The position numbers were made by a program, and so were the translations under genes. The notes under the pieces are model-generated. The model saw only the letters and a program-made list of their open reading frames with translations. It searched no databases and was not told the DNA's origin. A DNA stretch of 46,504 nucleotides, taken from contig JAGVXV010000014.1 of the NCBI GenBank assembly GCA_018303625.1, positions 1 through 46,504 of the forward strand, written 5' to 3'. This DNA is from Candidatus Woesearchaeota archaeon. Lineage in GTDB: Archaea > Nanobdellota > Nanobdellia > Woesearchaeales > GW2011-AR4. Each line of letters opens with the position of its first letter. Positions within the stretch are counted from its first letter, which is position 1. Shown here one piece after another: positions 16,140-23,894 of the stretch.

Positions 16140-17201
16140 CTATGCGCTCTTAGCCAGATCTTTTCTTAATTTTTCCAGTTTTCCGACTGAAAGCTTATTG
16201 TGAATTGCTAAATGCCAGTCGTCAATTCTGCGACATGTCTTTCCATCTGTAGTGGGCAACAGGCGATTCTTAAGCCAATTCTTGGGAAGCCTGCCTTTAT
16301 TATTTAGCCGCATCATTTTAATTATTTCAGTATTGCTCATCGGGTTTGTATTGGTGAAGATTTTCAGAATAGTCGGATAATCCCGATTGTGCACAGCATA
16401 TATACTTGCGGAGGCAATGCTTATGGATACAGTGTTATATCTTTCTTCATCCTTGATCAGCCGCGCAAAGGTTACGGGAATAAAGTAGACTCCGTCAATC
16501 TTTGGCAATGGCGCCATGTTGTCTCTGGTATATACACCGAATGCAAAATCCCAACAGACAAGAGCTTCTGCAGTCCCGCCAATATGGACATCTTTAGCAA
16601 CAGCGAGGTACATTCTGTGTGAACTTTCCATATCCGCATAATAAAGTTGCCTGTATACATGTTCACTGATAACAGTTTCAATGCTGGAATAAAAGTCATT
16701 TTGAATGATTGGATTCCAAGGGCTATAGATGGTGATGTTTTTTTCCATTTTGTCTGCAATCATTCTTGAGCTTATTTCCACATCCTTATCTGCCGTGGCG
16801 ACACAGACATCTTTCCCATCCAGAAGGCTCTCTTCTACTATCTTCACAAGCTTCTTATCCACTACTGAAAGACTCTTTGGGGTTCTAAGATAGACTCTCT
16901 CCTTAGTTAGCCGGTCAATCCCATCAGAAAATTCATCGCTATACCTAGTATCAGTCACTGAAAGCCTGCCTTGGATGACCAGCTTTTCTATATCTCTGTC
17001 GGCTAGGGGTATTTGGCATTCATTACTCGCAGACATTGCGTATTTTTTAAACTCTCTCTTTACATCTAACGGCACTAAAATAGGGCAAGGAGGATAGTTT
17101 GTTTGGTATGCAGCATGATTTGCCCATAATTCCCCATTTACATAGCTAATAAATAAGGATGTGTCCATTACAAAACATCTTTTCTGTGACAACTCAACCA
17201 T
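16140..17201 (-). CDS. PIN-domain protein with unassigned C-terminal domain
   Basis: The N-terminal ~165 residues follow the PIN nuclease fold: first Asp in RCFVMDTSLFISYV, conserved acidic in LDVKREFKKYA, and the paired acids of DVCVATADKDVEIS. Such domains bind divalent metal and cut single-stranded RNA. The C-terminal ~190 residues are not recognised; the end (KNWLKNRLLPTTDGKTCRRIDDWHLAIH) is basic. At 353 residues it is far longer than a VapC toxin (~130), and no antitoxin-like gene adjoins it, so an RNA-processing or surveillance role is as likely as a toxin role. A TATA-like CTAAATAAG about 27 nt upstream supports a leaderless ATG at 17201. Confidence 0.75.
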   Translation of the reverse strand: MVELSQKRCFVMDTSLFISYVNGELWANHAAYQTNYPPCPILVPLDVKREFKKYAMSASNECQIPLADRDIEKLVIQGRLSVTDTRYSDEFSDGIDRLTKERVYLRTPKSLSVVDKKLVKIVEESLLDGKDVCVATADKDVEISSRMIADKMEKNITIYSPWNPIIQNDFYSSIETVISEHVYRQLYYADMESSHRMYLAVAKDVHIGGTAEALVCWDFAFGVYTRDNMAPLPKIDGVYFIPVTFARLIKDEERYNTVSISIASASIYAVHNRDYPTILKIFTNTNPMSNTEIIKMMRLNNKGRLPKNWLKNRLLPTTDGKTCRRIDDWHLAIHNKLSVGKLEKLRKDLAKSA

Positions 17202-17261
17202 GGTGAAATCATTTTGGGTATTCTTATTTAGCTTAAAAAGCTTTCAGTATTCAAGCCTCAA

Positions 17262-17273
17262 TATTTATAAATA
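17262..17273 (+). promoter_or_regulatory. TATA box of fabI (long form)
   Basis: TATTTATAAATA lies about 27 nt before ATG 17294 and would give a leaderless transcript encoding the N-terminally extended FabI. Confidence 0.55.
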
Positions 17274-17293
17274 AGGAGATAATCCTTTTGTAT

Positions 17294-18172
17294 ATGTCAG
17301 ATAAGAAAAAAATGCCCCTGAAGTTCAGGGCTTACCAGGCAATTTACCCTGCAAAAATAAAATTAAAGCAGCTCAAAGAGAAATTAAAAGGTGGAAAAAA
17401 GATGGCTAATTTTAATCTGGAAGGAAAAAAAGCAGTTGTTTTTGGAGTTGCCAATGACCAAAGCATAGCTTGGCATATTGCAAAGGCGCTTAATGATTCA
17501 GGCGTAAGGGTAGCTTTAGCTTACCAGGAAAGGATAGAGAGCCTTGTAAAGCCTTTATTGGGAATGCTTAACAATCCTGTTGCTGAAAAATGCGATGTTG
17601 TTGATGATGCTTTGCTTGACAGTTTTTTTGAAAAAATAAGAAAAGAGTTCGGAAAATTTGATTTCTTGATACATAGCATTGCTTTTGCAAAAAAGGAGCA
17701 TCTTGAAGGCGATTTTTACAGTGTTGACAGGAGGGGCTATCAGGTTGCAAATGAAGTCAGCTCTTACAGCCTGACAGAGCTTGCAAGAAGGGCATTGCCT
17801 TTAATGAACAATGATGGAAGTATAATAGCAATGACTTATTACGGCTCTAAAAAAGTTTTTCCGAATTATAACATAATGGGCGTTGCAAAAGCCGCTTTGG
17901 AAGCTTCTGTAAGGTATTTGGCCTATGACTTGGGCAAAAAAGGCATAAGGGTTAATGCAATTTCAGCAGGACCTGTAAAAACCCTGGCAGCTTCTGGAAT
18001 TAGCGGCTTTGACAAAATGCTGAAGCACGCCGCTGAAAAAGCCCCATTGCAGAGGAACATAGATGCCGATGATGTCGCAAACATGGCTTTGTTCTTATGC
18101 TCTGGTTTAAGCAGAAACATAACAGGGCAGGTAATTTATGTTGACGCAGGATACAGCATTATGGGGATTTAA
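17294..18172 (+). CDS. fabI: FabI, enoyl-ACP reductase (NADH), with N-terminal extension
   Basis: A short-chain dehydrogenase of the FabI class: VVFGVANDQSIAWHIA in place of the usual SDR glycine motif, the IHSIAFAKKEHLEG strand, and Y-x6-K in FPNYNIMGVAKAALEAS, followed by RVNAISAGPVKTLAASGI. FabI reduces trans-2-enoyl-ACP in bacterial fatty-acid synthesis, which is unexpected in an archaeon. The family start matches the internal ATG at 17402 (MANFNLEGKKAVV), which has GGTGG 7 nt upstream. The TATA box instead supports ATG 17294, adding 36 basic residues (SDKKKMPLKFRAYQAIY). Both forms could be made. No acyl-carrier or FabG/FabZ gene lies nearby. It is followed by a DedA gene 6 nt downstream. 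Confidence 0.88.
   Translation: MSDKKKMPLKFRAYQAIYPAKIKLKQLKEKLKGGKKMANFNLEGKKAVVFGVANDQSIAWHIAKALNDSGVRVALAYQERIESLVKPLLGMLNNPVAEKCDVVDDALLDSFFEKIRKEFGKFDFLIHSIAFAKKEHLEGDFYSVDRRGYQVANEVSSYSLTELARRALPLMNNDGSIIAMTYYGSKKVFPNYNIMGVAKAALEASVRYLAYDLGKKGIRVNAISAGPVKTLAASGISGFDKMLKHAAEKAPLQRNIDADDVANMALFLCSGLSRNITGQVIYVDAGYSIMGI
17390..17394 (+). promoter_or_regulatory. Internal ribosome site for the short form of FabI
   Basis: GGTGG sits 7 nt before ATG 17402, the start matching the normal FabI N-terminus. The same GGTGG stands 5-7 nt before glyA, the Rieske gene and purD, so it looks like the working ribosome site in this genome. Confidence 0.5.
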
Positions 18173-18178
18173 GCGAAG

Positions 18179-18826
18179 ATGGGATTAATCAGCAGTTTAA
18201 TAGATTCTATTTTGCATCTTGACAGGTATCTCAGCTTAATAATTCAAAATTTCGGGCTATGGACTTACCTCTTTCTTTTTGCAATAATATTTGCCGAGAC
18301 AGGCTTAGTGGTAACGCCATTCCTGCCAGGAGACTCTTTGCTTTTTGCGGTAGGCTCTTTTGCGTCAATAGGCGCTCTAAATATTTTTTGGGCGTTCCTT
18401 ATTTTAGGTGCGGCTGCAATACTTGGCGACAGCCTTAATTATTCGGTCGGAAAATTTTTGGGGAAAAAGGCAATTGAGCATGAAACAAGGTTTATAAAAA
18501 AAGAGTACATTGAAAAAACGCAGCATTTCTATGAAAAATACGGCACTAAGACAATTGTGCTTGCGAGGTTTGTGCCCATAGTGAGGACTTTTGCGCCGTT
18601 TGTCGCCGGGGTTGCAAGAATGAATTACTTTAAATTCCTGCTGTATAATGTTGCCGGAGGCATTGCATGGGTCGCAATTTTCCTTTTTGGCGGCTATTTT
18701 TTCGGCAATATACCGATTGTTAAGAATAATTTCACTGTTGTGATATTCATCATCATTCTGGCATCATTTGTGCCGCCTTTGGTTGAATACTGGAGGCACA
18801 GAAGGATGAAAAATAGGGCTGTTTAG
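18179..18826 (+). CDS. DedA family membrane protein
   Basis: A polytopic membrane protein of the DedA/SNARE-associated family. It shows the re-entrant TPFLPGDSLLFAVGSFA motif with AETGLVVTPF before it, and the second conserved block LARFVPIVRTFAPFVAGVARM. Several long hydrophobic segments and a basic C-terminal tail (EYWRHRRMKNRAV) are visible. DedA proteins are linked to lipid scrambling or proton-driven membrane homeostasis. The gene begins 6 nt after fabI and is probably co-transcribed; a shared role in membrane lipids is attractive but inferred. About 138 bp of non-coding DNA separate it from the convergent gene at 18965. Confidence 0.93.
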   Translation: MGLISSLIDSILHLDRYLSLIIQNFGLWTYLFLFAIIFAETGLVVTPFLPGDSLLFAVGSFASIGALNIFWAFLILGAAAILGDSLNYSVGKFLGKKAIEHETRFIKKEYIEKTQHFYEKYGTKTIVLARFVPIVRTFAPFVAGVARMNYFKFLLYNVAGGIAWVAIFLFGGYFFGNIPIVKNNFTVVIFIIILASFVPPLVEYWRHRRMKNRAV

Positions 18827-18964
18827 ATTTTTTAATAATTTTATTAAGAACCAAAATTAATGACTTCCTTCATAGGTTTGTGGTTCATAAGGTTTACGAA
18901 CGCGGATGCTATATGCCTGTTCACAGGGACTAACCAATATTTAGTTTTGACTATAACTACCTTA

Positions 18965-19576
18965 TTATGGCCTAGAAGTGAGTATCTCAACCAATTGTTT
19001 TGGAGATTGGCCTTGAGAAACCAATCTCGCTGGCTTCATTATTGTCTGATAGTATTCAGCCAGCCCTTCACTGGCATTTTTAAGTTTTGTTTTAGCTTCT
19101 TTATACAACATACTGGCTAAAATAGGCCAATGGGAATCATGTATGCGCCCGTAGTCGGTTGGAGTTAACCGAAGAGTAGACTCAGCAATCTTTTCAACAA
19201 AATCTTCTACAAATGAGCCATGCGGCAATGTCCTGAGGTTTTCTGCGTCTATTATGCTCTCCCAGCCATCAGCTTCAGGTGAGCACCAGCCTACATCAGC
19301 TACAACATCCGGATGAGAATTTGCTTTAAGGCGTCTTGTTATTTTTGGATATTCCCTATCAAAACTTGTTGCAGGCGTAACTCGGACACGGTAGTCACTG
19401 CCTCCACCAGCCCCATTCTCCCAAGGCATGAAAGCACGACCTGGAAGATTTATAAATATTATTGTGTCAGGATATTCACCGTGAATATTATCTATAACAC
19501 CCGCTGCTCCCTCAACTTTCTTGAGCAAAGTATCTGGAATTTTGAGCATTCCAGTTGGTGCATAAATTGTTTTCAT
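18965..19576 (-). CDS. Unknown 203-residue protein
   Basis: Not recognised. The product is soluble and mixed alpha/beta: VIDNIHGEYPDTIIFINLPG, an unusual glycine cluster MPWENGAGGGSDYRVRV, and a Trp-rich VADVGWCSPEADGWESI. The C-terminal third looks helical (LASMLYKEAKTKLKNASEG). The ATG at 19576 is the only sensible start. It is convergent with the DedA gene and lies just downstream of the pseudo-receiver gene on the same strand, about 38 bp away. No catalytic motif is evident. Confidence 0.55.
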   Translation of the reverse strand: MKTIYAPTGMLKIPDTLLKKVEGAAGVIDNIHGEYPDTIIFINLPGRAFMPWENGAGGGSDYRVRVTPATSFDREYPKITRRLKANSHPDVVADVGWCSPEADGWESIIDAENLRTLPHGSFVEDFVEKIAESTLRLTPTDYGRIHDSHWPILASMLYKEAKTKLKNASEGLAEYYQTIMKPARLVSQGQSPKQLVEILTSRP

Positions 19577-19614
19577 TACAAAGTAAAAATTAGATACGAT
19601 TTAAAAACTTATCG

Positions 19615-19956
19615 CTAAATTATCTCAGCCAGCTTTTTTGAGAATTCCGAGCGGGCATAAACATTGTCGAAGCCGATTTTCAAAGCCTTATTTTTTAATT
19701 CTACTTCAACGTGGGGGATAAAACCTATAATCTTTACTTTTGAAAGGCTCAGATTGCTTCTTATATCTTTTACAATGCCCAAGTCCAGAGCCTTATTGCT
19801 CAAGTCAAAGATGATAAGCTCTGTTTCCTTGCTTAGATAGTCAAGCAGTTCATGCTCGCTTCTCACAAAAGTAATCTCGGCATTGTTGAGCCTTGCAGTT
19901 TCGGCTATTTTTGTAGCGAAGAATAGGTCATTGACAAACGCGATTATCCTTGACAT
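19615..19956 (-). CDS. Degenerate receiver-like (pseudo-receiver) protein
   Basis: The 113-residue product has the alternating beta/alpha pattern of a receiver domain: RIIAFVNDLFFATKIAETAR, LIIFDLSNKALD with an Asp in the phospho-acceptor place, and KIIGFIPHVEVELKNKALKIGFDNVYARSEFSKKL. The first acidic pair is reduced to a single Asp, and the lysine that follows strand five is replaced (YARSEF), so normal phosphorylation is doubtful. Such proteins often act as protein-protein modules. It precedes a cluster of small redox proteins, but a functional link is unproven. Confidence 0.65.
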   Translation of the reverse strand: MSRIIAFVNDLFFATKIAETARLNNAEITFVRSEHELLDYLSKETELIIFDLSNKALDLGIVKDIRSNLSLSKVKIIGFIPHVEVELKNKALKIGFDNVYARSEFSKKLAEII

Positions 19957-19991
19957 GATTACCTCTTTTTTATTGGTTTAGCTGAAATAAA

Positions 19992-20300
19992 TTATTTTGA
20001 TTCTACCTTGACTTCATCGCCTTCAATTTTGACCTTGAAGGTTTCTATCTTAGCTTGGGGATTTACAGGGCTGACCCCCGTTTTCACATTGTATTTCCAT
20101 CCGTGCCACGGGCATGTTACAATTGTGCCGTCAAGCATGCCTTCCCCCAGAGGGCCGCCGTGATGGAGGCATGAATTATCAGTAGCATAAAAATTTCCAT
20201 CCACGTTGTACAAGGCAACTCCTTTGCCATTCACATCAACAACCTTGCATTCCCCTGCCTTAAGCCCGTCTTTTTTCGCGACAGCAACAAATTCACCCAT
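19992..20300 (-). CDS. Rieske-type [2Fe-2S] ferredoxin
   Basis: A soluble Rieske protein of 102 residues, the size of NirD or dioxygenase ferredoxins. The two cluster-binding loops are complete: C-x-H in NSCLHHGGPLGEG and C-x2-H in IVTCPWHGWKYN. There is no membrane anchor. It carries electrons to a partner oxygenase or reductase that is not in the window. A TATA-like TTTTTATATTAAAAAC (about 20327-20340, minus strand) and a GGGTGG ribosome site just before ATG 20300 support the start. It lies in a cluster of small redox genes with rhodanese, a CuA-type protein, CDGSH and ferredoxin. Confidence 0.93.
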   Translation of the reverse strand: MGEFVAVAKKDGLKAGECKVVDVNGKGVALYNVDGNFYATDNSCLHHGGPLGEGMLDGTIVTCPWHGWKYNVKTGVSPVNPQAKIETFKVKIEGDEVKVESK

Positions 20301-20416
20301 ATAACCACCCTTTTGGCTTTAGTTTGTTTTTAATATAAAAACCTTTTGATTTTGCTGAATGAAGTTTCTAAATGGGCATTAAATCCGTATTTTTAATTAA
20401 TTTATTTTAAAAAATT

Positions 20417-20474
20417 AAGGGGGAATAGGTTTATGTCATTCTCTTAATGTTAGAGTAATGTTCCCCACCCCCTT
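20417..20474 (+). ncRNA. Possible structured RNA or regulatory hairpin between the Rieske and rhodanese genes
   Basis: AAGGGGG (20417-20423) can pair with CCCCCTT (20468-20474), or GGGGAA with TTCCCC (20461-20466), which are mutually exclusive. Inside lies CATTCTCT-loop-AGAG(T)AATG. Such G/C runs stand out in this AT-rich spacer. The rhodanese start is ~90 nt downstream, so this could be a 5' UTR switch or a small RNA. No known riboswitch is recognised. Confidence 0.3.
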
Positions 20475-20561
20475 GTGTTCCTTTAGTTTAATTGGCACTT
20501 TCGGCTGCTAAGAACAAGCTTTTTATAATATCAACATTTTCTTTAAACGGAGGTGTTTTGA

Positions 20562-20894
20562 ATGAAGACAATAATCGCTAAAGAGCTGAAGAGGAAAATT
20601 GACGCGAATGAGGATTTTATACTGGTAAATGTGCTGAGCAGGGAAAGCTTTGAAATAAGGCGCATTCCAAAATCAATAAACATCCCTGTTGATGAGATTG
20701 AGAAAATGGCTTCTAAAGAGCTGCCAGACAAAAACAAAGAAATTATTGTTTACTGCACAAGCCTTGAATGCCAGGCATCACCAACAGCTGCAAAGAAATT
20801 AATTAAAATGGGCTATAAGAATGTTTATGACTTTGAGGAAGGCATTGCAGGCTGGCAGGATGCAGGCTTTGAGTTTGAAGGGGATGTTGTTTAG
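20562..20894 (+). CDS. Single-domain rhodanese-like sulfurtransferase
   Basis: A 110-residue rhodanese domain. It shows FILVNVLSRESFEIRRIPKSINIP, the active-site loop IIVYCTSLECQAS with the catalytic Cys in YCTSLECQ, and the closing YDFEEGIAGWQDAGFEFEG. It moves sulfane sulfur or acts as a sulfur carrier. The GGAGGTG ribosome site 6 nt before ATG 20562 fixes the start. A hairpin-rich stretch lies upstream. It is divergent from the Rieske gene and convergent with the TSP3-repeat gene. Its neighbours suggest a role in sulfur or Fe-S metabolism, which is inference. Confidence 0.92.
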   Translation: MKTIIAKELKRKIDANEDFILVNVLSRESFEIRRIPKSINIPVDEIEKMASKELPDKNKEIIVYCTSLECQASPTAAKKLIKMGYKNVYDFEEGIAGWQDAGFEFEGDVV

Positions 20895-20898
20895 GTTT

Positions 20899-22011
20899 TT
20901 AGGCTAAGCATACTAAAGAACGCAGGCTTACAAAATTGTCAATTGCTATCTTAGTGCAGGTCCTGTCTCCGGCATTAGCAGGCTTTCCTGTTAATTTATC
21001 TAAAATCTGGGCGCATGTGCAGCCGCCAGTGCCTCCTGAAGAGGCTATGGTATAACTGCTGTCGACAATCTCTTTTGTTTGCGCATTTTTTGTCTTGAAG
21101 AAAAGGCCTCCAAGCCAGGAATAATGGTTTTCTGCTGGAGCATCATCAAAAACTGAGTTGGAGCAGACATCATTTGTGTCAGGAACATTATCGTTATCGT
21201 CATCAGGGTCGCAAACATCCCCTAGGTTATCATTATCAGTATCTTCCTGGCCAGGATTAAAATCGGATGGGCAGTTGTCTATTCCATCCAGTATGCCATC
21301 GTTATCACTATCGGCTTCGGCTAAAGAAGATAAGTCAAATTGCGTCAATTTATATATCCATGAGCCCCCTCCGCCTGTTGCGTAAGCCAATACAGCAACA
21401 TGCAGCTCACTTGAGCCTATAAACCCGCTTACATCCACGCTCCGCAAAAACATATCCTGGTAAAATACATCAGCTGTCCATACGCTCCCCTCTCTTACCA
21501 AGTCTATCCTTATTTTATGCTCGGCTGCACCAGATTCCTTATCTATCGAGAATTGGAATAATCTGGTAAAAAATGCGTCATCCAGTAAGAGCGAAGTGCC
21601 GCTCCTGCAAGTCAAACAAGTATTTTCATCCACAAACACAATATCTATATGGTCATGCACTGTTGCCATATCCGCTTGAGTGAAAATAAATTTCATGCTG
21701 AAGTTTTTGTCCTCAATCAGATTATGGTTTACCTTGAACACAAAATCAGATTCGCTGTTTATGGATGCTACCATGAATTCGCCATTTGATAAAATCGGTA
21801 TGACTTCAGGCGAAGAGCTATAAGTGAAGAAAGAGGCACTATCTAAAACTGAACCTGAGAAATCATCAGAGATGATAGGAGTTCCTACTCCTAATGATAC
21901 ACTAATTGAAAAGACAAAGATTATCATGACAATAATCATAAGCAGAAAACTACGGGGAACCTTCCCCATGTTGCCTAATTTATTTTTTAATTTAATCGTA
22001 AGCACCACCAC
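20899..22011 (-). CDS. Secreted protein with LamG-like region and thrombospondin type 3 calcium-binding repeats
   Basis: The N-terminus holds a basic stretch and a hydrophobic signal or anchor (RSFLLMIIVMIIFVFSISVSL). Residues ~45-230 form a beta-rich region that opens DDFSGSVLDSASFF, like LamG/concanavalin-type domains. Acidic repeats follow: DSDNDGILDGIDNCP, DTDNDNLGDVCDPDDDNDN and VPDTNDVC, the TSP3 pattern that binds Ca2+. The C-terminus has a Cys-rich GGTGGCTCAQILDKL. It is probably surface-attached or secreted and may mediate adhesion. A TATA box (ATTTATAAATT, 22042-22052) suggests transcription near 22019, so one of three consecutive GTG codons (22005-22011) is the start; Met15 is an alternative. 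Confidence 0.8.
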   Translation of the reverse strand: MVVLTIKLKNKLGNMGKVPRSFLLMIIVMIIFVFSISVSLGVGTPIISDDFSGSVLDSASFFTYSSSPEVIPILSNGEFMVASINSESDFVFKVNHNLIEDKNFSMKFIFTQADMATVHDHIDIVFVDENTCLTCRSGTSLLLDDAFFTRLFQFSIDKESGAAEHKIRIDLVREGSVWTADVFYQDMFLRSVDVSGFIGSSELHVAVLAYATGGGGSWIYKLTQFDLSSLAEADSDNDGILDGIDNCPSDFNPGQEDTDNDNLGDVCDPDDDNDNVPDTNDVCSNSVFDDAPAENHYSWLGGLFFKTKNAQTKEIVDSSYTIASSGGTGGCTCAQILDKLTGKPANAGDRTCTKIAIDNFVSLRSLVCLA

Positions 22012-22193
22012 AACCCCAATTACTATTTGTATAGCTGATTCATTTATAAATTTTTTTATTTTTTAATTCTATTAAGCTAGCATTAGTTTGGCATATATAT
22101 TGATTTTAATAAACCCTAAAAATTTAAAATTTACCATTTTTAAGTCATAATTTGAGGAGAATATTTTTAAAGAGAAGGAATTTCCATAAATAA

Positions 22194-22754
22194 ATGGCAG
22201 ATAATACCTACACTAGAAGAGATCTTGGTATGCTTATTAGTGAGGGCGTGAGCAATATTATCCAGGAAAGGGACTTAAAAGTTTATGATTTTGCTGATAA
22301 GTTGCACGCCTCTATGGGTTATAAAAGCAGGGAGAGCGCAGTAAACTTTATTGATCATGTAAGAAAAGGGTTTGAATATCCTTGGATGATACGATACTAC
22401 TTGCCCCACACTCCTATAACACCAACTGGAGAAAAAAGGCATAATAATGCGCTTCGCAAGCTCTCAATATTACTTAGTCACATTAGTATAAGTCCGAATG
22501 ATGAATTAATTCAACAAGTAAAGGAGACGTACCCTAATTTTGCCTACCCTCCTGATAGCTTTGAGGGTGAAGCCAGTAGTCTTACAACAAGTCTCATAGG
22601 CTTCACTAGTAAAGGGGGCTATACTGGAATAAAAGTATCAGAAGAGGTACTTAGAAGTGAGTTGGGATTGATACATTCCAAAGATCCTAGGTCATTTTTT
22701 TTGCTATTAATGTTAGTAGAGCGCTTAGCATACTTAGGATCAAAGGGTAAATAA
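22194..22754 (+). CDS. Unknown 186-residue protein
   Basis: Not recognised. The N-terminal half is helical, and IIQERDLKVYDFADKLHASMGY looks faintly like a helix-turn-helix start, but the recognition helix is not convincing. The middle holds Pro-rich PHTPITPTGEKRHNN, and the C-terminus is hydrophobic but too short for a clear membrane helix. A TATA element (ATATTTTTAAAG, 22161-22172) lies 27 nt before ATG 22194, so the start is leaderless. It is convergent with the CuA-type protein gene. Confidence 0.5.
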   Translation: MADNTYTRRDLGMLISEGVSNIIQERDLKVYDFADKLHASMGYKSRESAVNFIDHVRKGFEYPWMIRYYLPHTPITPTGEKRHNNALRKLSILLSHISISPNDELIQQVKETYPNFAYPPDSFEGEASSLTTSLIGFTSKGGYTGIKVSEEVLRSELGLIHSKDPRSFFLLLMLVERLAYLGSKGK

Positions 22755-22815
22755 CGATTTTTAATTAAATCTCAATTCTCAAAAAATAATAAAAATCAAA
22801 AAAATAAAGATTATA

Positions 22816-23295
22816 TCAGCTTACTATCAAAGTCCCTTTCATGTCTCTATGCCCTGCGCCGCAGGCGATATCGCAGAAGAAGCTAAAGCTTCCTGCCTTG
22901 TCAACGGTAAATTCCACTGTCGCTGTTTCTCCGGGGTTTAAATCTGCTCGTAGATTGAAATCTGGAAGGTTAAAGCCGTGCTTGACATCAACGCTTGTTA
23001 TTTTCAGCCTTACCTTGTCACCTTTATTCACTTGTATCGGATTCGGGCTGAATTCCCATCGCTTTGCAGTCACTTCTATTTCTTTAACTTCAGCTTTTGT
23101 TTCTGTTGTTACTGTCCCTTGTGCTTGCCCTGCTTCAGTTTTAACAGCTTTTTCCTCCACAGATCCAGCATCTTCGCCTATGGCTGGAGTCCTAGCCTGC
23201 ACAGGAGTTCCCTGGCCTATAGGAGGCTGCTGCTGAGCGCAGGCTGCCAGAATAATCAAGCTTAAAATTCCTAAAACAAACAATATATTTTTCAT
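22816..23295 (-). CDS. CuA-type cupredoxin lipoprotein (cytochrome oxidase subunit II-like domain)
   Basis: The ATG at 23295 (MKNILFVLGILSLIILAACAQQQ) opens a lipoprotein signal with lipobox LAAC and is preceded by GGGCGGT, so it is preferred over the longer ORF start at 23343. A Thr/Gln/Glu-rich linker of ~60 residues leads to a cupredoxin domain. It holds VKHGFNLP, then FFCDIACGAGHRDM, i.e. C-x3-C-x3-H-x2-M plus the upstream His. This matches the binuclear CuA centre of cytochrome oxidase subunit II or nitrous oxide reductase. There is no COX2 membrane hairpin and no COX1 gene nearby. It is probably an exported electron carrier or copper-binding protein. Confidence 0.85.
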   Translation of the reverse strand: MKNILFVLGILSLIILAACAQQQPPIGQGTPVQARTPAIGEDAGSVEEKAVKTEAGQAQGTVTTETKAEVKEIEVTAKRWEFSPNPIQVNKGDKVRLKITSVDVKHGFNLPDFNLRADLNPGETATVEFTVDKAGSFSFFCDIACGAGHRDMKGTLIVS

Positions 23296-23362
23296 TGAAA
23301 CCGCCCTTTTTATTAAAATTTTTGAATTTTTAAAAAAAAACAATAATCATATTTAAGATTTT

Positions 23363-23572
23363 CTATTTTCTTGTTCTTGCTTTTCCCCCCTGTTTATAAG
23401 GGTTGTACTCTGCTTTTGCCTTCTGGCTTTTGTTTTCTTCAGGAAACACATTATACTCCTTAGTTTCATCAAAACCGCATTTGCTGCATATTACTGCTTT
23501 AATGCCTAAATAATCAACCTGCCTTATGTTTTCAGAATCGCATTGAGGGCATTTCTTATTGGTCATATCCAT
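23363..23572 (-). CDS. Small zinc-ribbon protein
   Basis: A 69-residue protein with two Cys pairs, KKCPQCDSE and VICSKCGFDE, spaced as in a zinc ribbon, followed by a Lys-rich tail (NPYKQGGKARTRK). Start ATG 23572 or the third codon (MTNKKCPQC). Zinc ribbons of this sort bind nucleic acid or protein partners; the role is unknown. It lies between the CuA-type and CDGSH genes on the same strand. Confidence 0.75.
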   Translation of the reverse strand: MDMTNKKCPQCDSENIRQVDYLGIKAVICSKCGFDETKEYNVFPEENKSQKAKAEYNPYKQGGKARTRK

Positions 23573-23587
23573 GGCTGGCTTGGTTAT

Positions 23588-23827
23588 TTAGCCTTCCTTC
23601 TCCCAGTTTGATGAAGAAACATGCATCCTGGCGCTTTGTTTGGGAAAAACCTTGAATGAGCGGTAGTGGCTTCCCGTATCAATATTATATTGCTTATGGG
23701 AATTGTCGCAATAAGGAAGTTTTTTGCTTTGCCCGCATGTGCAAAAGCTGTATTTTTTCCCCGCCTCGGCATTTATTTCAACCGCGGTTTCCGGCAATTC
23801 AGCCTTGCTGTCTTTCTGCGCTTCCAT
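23588..23827 (-). CDS. CDGSH-type iron-sulfur protein
   Basis: A 79-residue protein with the CDGSH motif C-x-C-x6-P-x-C-D-x2-H in FCTCGQSKKLPYCDNSHK, which holds a labile [2Fe-2S] cluster with 3 Cys and 1 His. The domain fills most of the protein. CDGSH proteins act in redox sensing or cluster transfer. The gene lies in a minus-strand row with the zinc ribbon and ferredoxin genes. ORF 23584-23772 is a shadow in another frame. Confidence 0.92.
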   Translation of the reverse strand: MEAQKDSKAELPETAVEINAEAGKKYSFCTCGQSKKLPYCDNSHKQYNIDTGSHYRSFKVFPKQSARMHVSSSNWEKEG

Positions 23828-23894
23828 TCTTTTTATTTTTCTTAAGTGCTTAAAAACTTAGCGAAGCATAACCTTACAGGATATAAAAGAATTT

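Noticed and set aside
16140-17201. PIN protein as a VapC toxin of a toxin-antitoxin pair
   Set aside because: It is more than twice the length of VapC and has no small antitoxin gene beside it.
18860-19120. 86-residue plus-strand ORF after DedA
   Set aside because: Mostly antisense to the 203-residue gene, and no ribosome site or TATA box fits its start.
22841-23265. Two plus-strand ORFs (131 and 95 aa) opposite the CuA protein
   Set aside because: They are antisense to a lipoprotein with a full signal peptide and copper ligands; their Cys/Ser/Phe-rich sequence is a mirror artefact.
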